From Gammaproteobacteria bacterium (GTDB taxonomy: Bacteria > Pseudomonadota > Gammaproteobacteria > SZUA-229), in NCBI GenBank assembly GCA_011051475.1, contig DRLE01000005.1, positions 1-10,222 of the forward strand: a stretch of 10,222 bases of DNA. The letters are read 5' to 3'. Of this stretch, positions 1 to 6,191 are shown piece after piece. The position numbers and the translations under genes are program-made. Within the stretch, counting starts at the first letter, position 1. Each line of letters opens with the position of its first letter. The notes below the pieces were generated by a model. The model saw nothing but the letters and a program-made list of their open reading frames with translations. It was not told the origin of the DNA and did no database searches.

Positions 1-798
1 AATTCCCGGGCCATACCGGCAGGGGCATTTCAACTGAGCGTACTGGATGTGGGCCAGGGGTTGTCAGCCGTGATCGAGACGGCCGGGCATGTGCTGGTAT
101 TTGACAGTGGCGCTCGTTACAGCCCGCGTTTTGATATCGGCAGCGCGGTGATACTGCCGTATTTGCGTGCCCGCGGGCGCCGGCCTGACCGGCTGGTTAT
201 CAGTCATGGTGATGCTGACCATATTGGTGGAGCAGAAGCGGTTCTGGCGGCCTATCCCGATACGGACCTGGTCGGGCAGGATATCGACAATCTGGCGGCC
301 CGGCATAAATCCCCCTGTTACCGGCATCAGCGCTGGCAATGGGACGGGGTCAATTTCGAGTTTCTCTCGCCGCCGGCGGGGGCGGCGCCTGCTGACAGGC
401 GCAATAACCGCTCCTGTGTGCTGCGTGTTTCATCCCCGGCCGGCTCGGTACTGCTTGGCGGAGATATCGAGAAGAAAATTGAAAGGCAGCTTGTGGCACA
501 GCTGCCTGACAAGCTGCGCGCAGATGTGCTGCTGGTGCCGCACCACGGCAGCAATACCTCTTCGTCAACGGCATTTATTCGTGCGGTATCGCCCAGAACC
601 GCGGTGATCTCCGCGGGCTACCGCAACCGCTATCGCCTGCCGAGCAAAAAAGTGCTGGCGCGCTACCGGCAGCAGGGGATAGATGTTATACAGACCTGGC
701 AGAGCGGGGCGCTCCATATTGTTTTCAGGCAGGGTGAGGCCTTCCGGCTGTCCAGGTACCGGCAGCTGGCACAGAAATACTGGCATCGTCAGCCGTAA
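1..798 (+). CDS. comEC: ComEC/Rec2 DNA uptake protein, C-terminal metallo-beta-lactamase-like domain (5' end missing)
   Basis: The frame is open from base 1, so this is the last 266 codons of a longer gene. The GTG at 49 is internal, because the codons before it already encode the family's conserved strand FQLSVLDVGQG. ComEC is the inner-membrane channel for transformation; its C-terminal domain is a metallo-beta-lactamase-fold putative nuclease acting on incoming single-stranded DNA. Visible landmarks are LDVGQG near residues 15-20, the metal motif HGDADH (first His at residue 69 of this fragment), a second metal region LGGDIE, and PHHGS followed by a C-terminal AVISAGYRNRY block. The membrane competence domain and OB fold lie upstream, outside the window. 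All expected metal-binding motifs are present, so this part looks functional. Having exbB next downstream matches the known comEC-exbB-exbD order in Pseudomonas-type genomes. Only the 5' end is uncertain. Confidence 0.93.
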   Translation, partial: NSRAIPAGAFQLSVLDVGQGLSAVIETAGHVLVFDSGARYSPRFDIGSAVILPYLRARGRRPDRLVISHGDADHIGGAEAVLAAYPDTDLVGQDIDNLAARHKSPCYRHQRWQWDGVNFEFLSPPAGAAPADRRNNRSCVLRVSSPAGSVLLGGDIEKKIERQLVAQLPDKLRADVLLVPHHGSNTSSSTAFIRAVSPRTAVISAGYRNRYRLPSKKVLARYRQQGIDVIQTWQSGALHIVFRQGEAFRLSRYRQLAQKYWHRQP

Positions 799-1008
799 GC
801 GGCAATGCCCGCCAGACCGGGTTCGGCTAAACCAGGACAAACAGAAAGTGACGGGGAAATTAACGTGCTGGCGCGACACATTCGTCCGCAGGCGTCTAAA
901 CTCCAGTAGAAACCAGGCAGGTGCAAGGACTATGGGCCGGGGTTGAAATCAAGTAAGATAGCCGGGTGAAAATAACAATAATAAAAAGACCTGTCAGAAG
1001 CAGAGGCA

Positions 1009-1034
1009 GTCGACAGCAGAAAGCTGCTGTCGGC
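1009..1034 (+). promoter_or_regulatory. Perfect stem-loop in the exbB leader
   Basis: CGACAGCAG (1011-1019) and CTGCTGTCG (1024-1032) are perfect reverse complements around a four-base loop AAAG. A G-U pair and a G-C pair (1009-1010 with 1033-1034) extend the stem to 11 pairs. No T-run follows, so this does not look like a normal intrinsic terminator. It ends about 40 bases before the exbB start. It could be an mRNA-stability or processing element, a protein-binding site, or chance. The structure is directly visible; the function is unknown. Confidence 0.45.
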
Positions 1035-1063
1035 GGACCGGAGAATGGCCGGGCAGTACGTAC

Positions 1064-1071
1064 AAAGGTGA
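1064..1071 (+). promoter_or_regulatory. Ribosome binding site that fixes the exbB GTG start
   Basis: AAAGGTGA lies four bases before the GTG at 1075. An in-frame TGA at 1069-1071, two codons before that GTG, rules out any longer version, so the GTG at 1075 is the first possible start and the one served by this site. Confidence 0.65.
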
Positions 1072-1074
1072 GTT

Positions 1075-1815
1075 GTGTTTGAGTTAGTAAAATCCGGCGG
1101 CTGGTTAATGCTGCCCATTATTCTGTGTTCCATTATTGCCATTGCCATTATTTTCGAGCGCTTCTGGAGTCTGCGCCGTGAAAAGGTACTGCCCGAGCAT
1201 CTTGTGGCCACGGTGTGGAACGCGGTCAAGCAGGACAGCCTGAGCCGGGCGGATATCGAGGCCCTGAGCAAGGAGTCGGCCCTGGGCAAGATTCTCAGCG
1301 CCGGGCTGCTCAACCGCAATGAAAGCCGCGAACGCATCAAGGAGACCATTGAAGAGCGTGGCCGTGAAGTGGTACACGATCTGGAGCGTTATCTGAACAC
1401 CCTGGGCACGATCGCTTCCATATCACCCCTGCTGGGGTTGCTCGGCACGGTGGTAGGCATGATCAGCGTGTTTGCCGCCATTACCCGGCACGGCGTGGGT
1501 GACCCCGGTGCCCTGGCCGGTGGTATCTCCCAGGCCATGATTACCACCGCTGCCGGTCTTACCGTGGCCATTATCAGCCTGATTTTCTACCGTTACTTCC
1601 GTCGCAAGGTCGATGGCATCGTTGTTGTCATGGAGCGCGAAGCGATCAAAATGGTTGATGTGCTGCATCGTAGCAATCGCGAGCGCAGCGGCTGTGGCGA
1701 TGAGAAAGCCGCGTCAGCGCCTGGCGGCAAGAAGACAGGCAGCAAGGTAACCGCCAGCGGCAAACCGGCCTCGAAAAAATCGATTGCCGGCAGGACAAAA
1801 GAGAAGAAAGCGTGA
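1075..1815 (+). CDS. exbB: ExbB/TolQ/MotA-family proton channel protein with Lys-rich tail
   Basis: This is an inner-membrane proton-channel subunit that works with the downstream ExbD to turn the proton gradient into mechanical work. The 246-residue protein has a short N-terminal segment, a first membrane helix at about 11-27, a large cytoplasmic loop (about 28-110), and the family's conserved second and third helices at about 113-135 and 155-175. The latter contain SPLLGLLGTVVGMI and the ISQAMITTAAGL block. Family members at this locus are usually a little over 200 residues. Here residues 205-246 form an extra hydrophilic tail with ten lysines plus Ala, Gly and Ser. The start is GTG with a good ribosome site. 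The stop overlaps the exbD start by four bases, indicating translational coupling. No tonB or tolR/tolA gene is adjacent, so the partner is unknown. The family call is firm; the symbol reflects the usual name at this locus. Confidence 0.9.
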   Translation: MFELVKSGGWLMLPIILCSIIAIAIIFERFWSLRREKVLPEHLVATVWNAVKQDSLSRADIEALSKESALGKILSAGLLNRNESRERIKETIEERGREVVHDLERYLNTLGTIASISPLLGLLGTVVGMISVFAAITRHGVGDPGALAGGISQAMITTAAGLTVAIISLIFYRYFRRKVDGIVVVMEREAIKMVDVLHRSNRERSGCGDEKAASAPGGKKTGSKVTASGKPASKKSIAGRTKEKKA

Positions 1816-2249
1816 ACCTGCGTCCCGGTCACAAGGAGGAAAATGTCGAGGTCAATCTGACGCCACTGATTGATGTGGTTTTTCTGCTGCTGATCTTTTT
1901 TATGGTTTCCACCACTTTTGACAGGCATGCGAAACTGAAAGTCAGCCTGCCCGAGGCCTCGACAAAAGCCACGCAACAGCAAAGCGAACCGCTGGTTCTG
2001 TCCATAGACGCAAAGGGCAATTATTTCATCAATGAACGCCAGGTCATAAACCAGAAGCTGAATACCCTGAAGCAGGCCCTGCGCAAAACCCTGGCTGAAA
2101 AAGATATTGCCGCAAGAGATGCCTCGCTGGTTCTGCGTGCCGATGCAAACACGCCACACCAGTCTGTGGTCAGGGCCATGGATGCCGCGTCACAGCTGGG
2201 CCTGACAAAGCTGTCCATCGCCACCCTGGAAAAACGCCAGGGTCGCTAG
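1812..2249 (+). CDS. exbD: ExbD/TolR-family biopolymer transport protein
   Basis: This is the partner of ExbB: a single-pass inner-membrane protein whose transmembrane aspartate carries protons and whose periplasmic domain transmits force. The 145-residue length is normal for ExbD. The N terminus has the family block VNLTPLIDVVFLLLIFFMV, with the proton-carrying aspartate at residue 21 and the helix at about 19-35. Residues 36-145 form the periplasmic domain, ending in the typical repeat of a QSVVRAMDAASQLG-like helix and a final strand. The GTG start at 1812 shares GTGA with the exbB stop and is the only in-frame start ahead of the conserved block. An unusually strong Shine-Dalgarno sequence lies just inside the gene (1833-1839) but precedes an out-of-frame ATG. 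The call is secure; what the motor drives here is not. Confidence 0.92.
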   Translation: MNLRPGHKEENVEVNLTPLIDVVFLLLIFFMVSTTFDRHAKLKVSLPEASTKATQQQSEPLVLSIDAKGNYFINERQVINQKLNTLKQALRKTLAEKDIAARDASLVLRADANTPHQSVVRAMDAASQLGLTKLSIATLEKRQGR

Positions 2250-2284
2250 CGACTGTCCACAGAGGATAAACAACAGGCTTATTT

Positions 2285-4039
2285 ATGCCCGATTCACACA
2301 GCAAAATTAGCAGCTACCAGCTGTACCGGCGACTGCTTGATTATGCCCTGAAATACTGGGGTATATTCATTGTTGCCATTCTCGGCATGATTATTGTGGC
2401 GGGCTCATCCACGGCCTTTCCGGCACTGATGAAACCATTGATGGATGGCGGCTTTGTCGAACGCGACCCTGAAACCATTCGCTGGATTCCGCTCGCCATT
2501 ATCGGTGTCTTTCTGGTGCGCGTCATCGGCGCCTTCGCTGCCGGTTATGGCATGAGCCTGATCGGGCGCAATGTGATTCGTGAACTGCGTCGCGAAATGT
2601 TTTCCCGCCTGCTGGTACTGCCAAAATCCTTTTACGACAAGGCCACCAGCGGCGAGATTATTTCCAAGTTTGCCTACGACGTCGAACAGGTCGCCAATGC
2701 GACCACCAAGGCGATTACGGTGTTTATTCGTGACGCGTTGACCGTCATCGCTCTGGTCAGCTGGATGTTCTATCTCAACACCAAGCTGGCGCTGGTATTT
2801 ATGACTGTCGCTCCCGTTGTTGCCTTTCTGGTGGTAAGCATCTCCAAGCGCTTCCGCAGGATCAGCCAGAACATCCAGCACAGCATGGGCAATGTATCAC
2901 GCATTATCGAGGAATCGATCAAGGGTCAGCTGGTGGTGAAAATATTCGGTGGCAGGGAGTATGAGGAAGAACAGTTCAGGCATATTAATGACCGTAACCG
3001 CCGGCAGAACCTGCGCATGCAGATGACCCAGGCCATCAGTTCGCCTATTGTGCAGCTGCTGGTCGCCTGTTCACTGGCCCTGATCGTCTATCTGGCCACA
3101 CTGGACAGCATGATCGAGGAGATCAGCGTTGGTACCTTCACCTCGTTTATTACCGCCATGTCCATGCTGTTGCCCCCGGTGCGCTCGCTGACCTCGATTG
3201 TCAGTGAACTGCAGCGCGGCATTGCCGCCGCGGAAAGCGTGTTTAACTTTATTGACCAGAAGCCGGAGCATGACCGGGGTAGCTACCAGGTCGAAACCGT
3301 CAGGGGCAATATCGATTTTGACCATGTCAGTTTCACCTATGATACCGGGGAAGATGCGGCCATCCGTGATATCGACCTGGAGATAAAGGCCGGGCAGACG
3401 GTGGCCTTCGTCGGCCGCTCGGGCAGCGGCAAGTCGACGCTGGTCAACCTGATTCCGCGCTTCTACGATGCCAGCGAAGGGGTTATTCGCCTGGACGGGG
3501 TGGATATCGAGGAATACAGCCTGGAGAATCTGCGCAGCCACATGTCCTATGTTGGCCAGGACGTGGTGCTGTTCAACGATACCATTGAGCACAATATTGC
3601 CTACGGCGTTATGCAACAGTGTTCGCATGATGAAATCGTGGCGGCGGCAAAGGCGGCCTACGCCTATGACTTTATCCAGCAGACCAGCGACGGCTTTCAG
3701 ACCATGGTGGGCGAGCGTGGCGTCATGCTGTCCGGCGGCCAGCGCCAGCGTATTGCCATTGCCCGTGCCCTGCTGAAAAATGCACCGCTGCTGATTCTTG
3801 ACGAGGCTACCTCGGCGCTGGACAACGAGTCCGAAAAGTTTATCCAGGCTTCGCTGGAAAACCTGATGAAAAACCGTACCACTCTGGTGATCGCCCATCG
3901 CCTGTCTACCATTGAAAACGCAGACAGGATTATTGTCATGGATCGGGGCAGGATGGTCGAAAGCGGTACCCATACCGAGCTTATGGCCCTGAACGGACAT
4001 TATGCGAAGCTGCACCAGATGCACTTTGCCGAAGAATAA
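2285..4039 (+). CDS. msbA: Lipid A export ATP-binding/permease protein MsbA
   Basis: MsbA is a homodimeric ABC exporter that flips core-lipid A from the inner to the outer leaflet of the inner membrane, using ATP. At 584 residues it matches the usual length. An N-terminal six-helix transmembrane domain occupies about residues 20-320, and the nucleotide-binding domain about 340-580. Motifs seen are Walker A GRSGSGKST (377-385), a Q-loop near YVGQDVVLF, the signature LSGGQRQR (from 482), Walker B ending in D506 with catalytic E507, the D-loop SALD and switch H538. These positions are almost the same as in Escherichia coli MsbA. The gene sits between exbD (35-base gap) and lpxK (21-base gap), consistent with one operon and with lipid A work; this context favours MsbA over other ABC exporters of the same fold. 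The AGAGGA at about 2261-2266 is too far from the ATG to be an ideal ribosome site. Confidence 0.95.
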   Translation: MPDSHSKISSYQLYRRLLDYALKYWGIFIVAILGMIIVAGSSTAFPALMKPLMDGGFVERDPETIRWIPLAIIGVFLVRVIGAFAAGYGMSLIGRNVIRELRREMFSRLLVLPKSFYDKATSGEIISKFAYDVEQVANATTKAITVFIRDALTVIALVSWMFYLNTKLALVFMTVAPVVAFLVVSISKRFRRISQNIQHSMGNVSRIIEESIKGQLVVKIFGGREYEEEQFRHINDRNRRQNLRMQMTQAISSPIVQLLVACSLALIVYLATLDSMIEEISVGTFTSFITAMSMLLPPVRSLTSIVSELQRGIAAAESVFNFIDQKPEHDRGSYQVETVRGNIDFDHVSFTYDTGEDAAIRDIDLEIKAGQTVAFVGRSGSGKSTLVNLIPRFYDASEGVIRLDGVDIEEYSLENLRSHMSYVGQDVVLFNDTIEHNIAYGVMQQCSHDEIVAAAKAAYAYDFIQQTSDGFQTMVGERGVMLSGGQRQRIAIARALLKNAPLLILDEATSALDNESEKFIQASLENLMKNRTTLVIAHRLSTIENADRIIVMDRGRMVESGTHTELMALNGHYAKLHQMHFAEE

Positions 4040-4060
4040 TCAAACGCCCGCATTGCTACC

Positions 4061-5086
4061 GTGAAATCCTTAGCGCACTACTGGTATACCTCCAAGCCGG
4101 TGCTCAGGGCAGCGCTCTGGCCGGTGCTCCTGCTGCTACCATTGTCCTGGCTGTACTGTCTGCTGGTGCAGGTGCGGCGTGGGCTTTATCGCTTCAGGCT
4201 GCTTGCGCAGCGTCGCTGGCAGACACCGGTCATTGTGGTCGGCAATATTGTTGCCGGTGGCAGCGGCAAGACACCGCTGCTGATTGCCCTGTGTGATTAC
4301 CTGAAAGCGCAGGGACGCAGGCCGGGCGTCGTCAGCCGGGGTTATGGCGGCAGTGTGCAGGGTGTTCACGCACTGGTGAATACGGACACGCCAACGCTGG
4401 TTGGGGATGAGCCGCTGATGATATTCCAGCGCTGTAATGTTCCCGTGGTGGTGGCTGCCGACCGCCCGGCGGCGGTCGACCGGCTGCTGGCAATGGAGAA
4501 CTGTGACATCGTGCTGTCCGACGACGGCCTGCAGCATTACCGAATGGGCCGGGCATTCGAGATTGCCGTTATCGACTCGCAGCGCGGCCTGGGTAATGGT
4601 TTCTGCCTGCCGGCAGGGCCTTTACGTGAGCCTGCCGGCAGGCTGGCCTCTGTTGATCTTGTTGTGTTCAATGGCAGGGGTGAATATGCTGACAGCGAGC
4701 TGTACTATACGCTGCAGCCCGGTCGCATTGTACGGCTGAGCGATGCAGGTCATGAGGTCGGGCAGGATTATTTTACCGGCAAAAGCGTGCATGCCGTGGC
4801 CGGTATCGGCAACCCCCCGCGGTTTTTCGAGCAGCTAAGGGCGCAGGGGCTGACAATTATCGAGCATCCCTTTGAAGACCATCATGCCTTTACCGCAGAA
4901 GACTTCGCCGGCTGGTCTGCTGAATGTATTATAATGACCGAAAAAGACGCGGTGAAATGCCGGCAACTGCTCCTTGAAGAAGGTCAGGGCGGGGCGTTTC
5001 TTGCTGATGCCTGGGTGCAGAGCGTGGATGCCGTGTTTTCCGATGCCCTGAAACAGGCCGTCGACAACCGTCTGCTGAAATTGTGA
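4061..5086 (+). CDS. lpxK: Tetraacyldisaccharide 4'-kinase LpxK
   Basis: LpxK phosphorylates the 4' position of the tetraacyldisaccharide 1-phosphate precursor, giving lipid IVA, at the cytoplasmic face of the inner membrane. The 341-residue protein has an N-terminal hydrophobic anchor (about 16-37), a P-loop AGGSGKT (65-71) in the context VVGNIVAGGSGKTP, SRGYGG (92-97), GDEP (115-118), the conserved DDGLQHYRM block (154-162), PAGPLREP (from 184), and a C-terminal EHPFEDHHAFT and MTEKDAVKC region. All are family hallmarks, so it should be active. The start is GTG at 4061. No clear ribosome site precedes it, and the 21-base gap from msbA suggests translation depends partly on the upstream gene. 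Start choice rests on the match to family N termini. Confidence 0.95.
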   Translation: MKSLAHYWYTSKPVLRAALWPVLLLLPLSWLYCLLVQVRRGLYRFRLLAQRRWQTPVIVVGNIVAGGSGKTPLLIALCDYLKAQGRRPGVVSRGYGGSVQGVHALVNTDTPTLVGDEPLMIFQRCNVPVVVAADRPAAVDRLLAMENCDIVLSDDGLQHYRMGRAFEIAVIDSQRGLGNGFCLPAGPLREPAGRLASVDLVVFNGRGEYADSELYYTLQPGRIVRLSDAGHEVGQDYFTGKSVHAVAGIGNPPRFFEQLRAQGLTIIEHPFEDHHAFTAEDFAGWSAECIIMTEKDAVKCRQLLLEEGQGGAFLADAWVQSVDAVFSDALKQAVDNRLLKL

Positions 5087-5143
5087 GCGCGCCGGCTTTA
5101 TCCTGCTTCCCGTTTTTTACAGATTCCCTTTTGTACCGATTCA

Positions 5144-5311
5144 ATGAAAAAAAAGCTGCAATCCCTGATCGTCTGTCCCGTATGCAAGGGGCAACTGGTT
5201 TACCGGTCGCGCAGGCGGGAGCTGGTCTGTAAAACCGACCGGCTTGCCTTTCCTGTCCGCCATGGCGTACCGGTACTGCTGCTGAGTGATGCCCGGCATC
5301 TGTCCGAATAG
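5144..5311 (+). CDS. ycaR: Trm112/YcaR-family small zinc-ribbon protein
   Basis: This 55-residue protein is directly comparable to E. coli YcaR, which is about 60 residues. It shows CPVCKG at residues 11-16, a third cysteine in LVCK (residue 29), and the family's LAFPVRHGVPVLLL ending, which corresponds to LAFPLRDGIPVLL in YcaR. Trm112 proteins in eukaryotes and archaea bind and activate methyltransferases; the bacterial role is not settled. YcaR-type genes commonly sit between lpxK and kdsB, as here. The ATG at 5144 follows a T-rich stretch and lacks an obvious Shine-Dalgarno sequence. The gene is 57 bases after lpxK. Three cysteines rather than four is normal for the YcaR branch. The family assignment is confident; the function is open. 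Confidence 0.88.
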   Translation: MKKKLQSLIVCPVCKGQLVYRSRRRELVCKTDRLAFPVRHGVPVLLLSDARHLSE

Positions 5312-5394
5312 ATACTGACCAGGGGCCTGTAGCTGAAACTGAACTGAGCCGGATGTTGCACAAAGATGCTGAAATTTCACAGACTGTATATACA

Positions 5395-6141
5395 ATGGCA
5401 AACGAATTTAAAATAGTAATCCTGGCGACCTTCGATCGTAACAATTTTCCCAACAAGGCCATGGTCGATATTCATGGCAAGCCGATGATCGAGCGGGTCT
5501 ATGACAGCGCCCGAAGTTCCGGCGCCTCGGAGATTGTTATCGCCACCAGCAGTCCACGCGTGGGCATGGTCGCGGAGGACTTCGGTGCTACCGTTTGCAT
5601 GGTCGTCGATGAGGCGCTCAGGGGTATTGCTCATCTCAGTGAGGTTGTCGACAAGATGGGCTGGAGTGATGATGAGATCGTGGTGAATTTCCCCGGCGAT
5701 GCTCCGCTGACGCCGGGCAGTATTATCAGGCAGGTTGCGGACAATCTGCACATGCATACGGATGCCGATTGTACCACCCTGTATTCCCCGGTATCGGCCA
5801 GCACCGCCGGCAAGCGGGGCTGTATCACCATGACGACCGACAGCAGTGATTACGTCATGTATATGAGTCGCCAGCCGATTCCACACCAGAGCTCTGAAAG
5901 CTTCACCGTACCGGCTTATAAATGTTATCTCGGCCTGAATGCGTTTCGCGTCGGTCTGTTACGGATATACTGTAATCTCAGGCAAAGCGAGATGGAGCAG
6001 GCAGAAGAGATCGAGGAGCTGCGGCTTTTGTACAACGGCCTGAAAATACACGCCGCCGAAGCCAACAGCCTTATTGGACAGCGCGTTTTGACAGAAGAAG
6101 ATGTTGAAAAGGTGCGCATACAGATTGCACCATCGCGTTAG
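5395..6141 (+). CDS. KdsB-like cytidylyltransferase-fold protein with degenerate active site
   Basis: This sits where kdsB (CMP-Kdo synthetase) normally lies and shares its fold signature: VDIHGKPMI, SGASEIVIAT, SIIRQVADNL, a YLGLNAFR strand, an EEIEELRLLYNGLKIH stretch, and a closing EEDVEKVR helix. Compared from memory with E. coli KdsB, most catalytic motifs are changed. The PARYASTRLPGKP loop reads LATFDRNNFPNKA, so two arginines are lost. HQSGTER reads ALRGIAH. QGDEP reads PGDAP, keeping the aspartate. VDTPEDL reads VLTEEDV, losing a metal-binding Asp. The frame is intact, which argues against a decaying pseudogene. It may be a pseudoenzyme or act on another sugar or nucleotide, so I give no symbol. 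The ATG at 5395 gives 248 residues, the E. coli length, and starts near the first strand. An ATG at 5353 would add 14 residues. Neither has a good ribosome site. Confidence 0.8.
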   Translation: MANEFKIVILATFDRNNFPNKAMVDIHGKPMIERVYDSARSSGASEIVIATSSPRVGMVAEDFGATVCMVVDEALRGIAHLSEVVDKMGWSDDEIVVNFPGDAPLTPGSIIRQVADNLHMHTDADCTTLYSPVSASTAGKRGCITMTTDSSDYVMYMSRQPIPHQSSESFTVPAYKCYLGLNAFRVGLLRIYCNLRQSEMEQAEEIEELRLLYNGLKIHAAEANSLIGQRVLTEEDVEKVRIQIAPSR

Positions 6142-6142
6142 C

Positions 6143-6174
6143 CGCCTGGCCGTTGCATTTGCAACCGGCTGGCG
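6143..6174 (+). promoter_or_regulatory. Imperfect stem-loop between the kdsB-like gene and rlmKL
   Basis: The core is GTTGCA (6152-6157) and TGCAAC (6160-6165), perfect reverse complements. An outer CGCC (6143-6146) can pair with GGCG (6171-6174) across partly matched internal positions. The hairpin fills most of the 50-base spacer and ends about 18 bases before the rlmKL ATG. No T-run follows, so a strong intrinsic terminator is unlikely. It may affect readthrough, mRNA processing or translation of rlmKL, or have no role. Confidence 0.35.
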
Positions 6175-6191
6175 CAAACAAAACTGATTAA

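Larger units (their letters stand above)
799..1074 (+). other. comEC-exbB intergenic region, leader of the lipid A operon
   Basis: These 276 bases hold no supportable gene; the short frames crossing them are shadows of comEC or exbB. Landmarks are an A-rich stretch at about 968-989, a perfect hairpin at 1009-1034 and the exbB ribosome site at 1064-1071. A promoter for the downstream genes would be expected here, given the gap after comEC. I find only weak matches: a TTGAAA at 943-948 has no -10 at a normal distance, and a TAAGAT at 954-959 has no good -35. I therefore do not place a promoter. No convincing Rho-independent terminator for comEC is visible. Confidence 0.5.

Noticed and set aside
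49..798. GTG at 49 as the start of a short separate metallo-beta-lactamase-like protein
   Set aside because: The frame is open back to base 1 and the residues before the GTG already match the conserved ComEC strand, so this is the 3' end of comEC.
3071..4024. Long minus-strand open frame opposite msbA
   Set aside because: It lies entirely opposite the conserved ATP-binding domain of msbA, and its translation shows no recognisable family or motif. It is a GC-bias shadow.
5116..5146. TTTACA and TTCAAT as a promoter of the small zinc-ribbon gene
   Set aside because: The -10 would overlap the start codon, so transcription would begin inside the gene.
5353..5394. Longer start for the KdsB-like gene
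   Set aside because: It adds 14 residues not expected in the family and has no better ribosome site. It is not excluded, but the ATG at 5395 is preferred.
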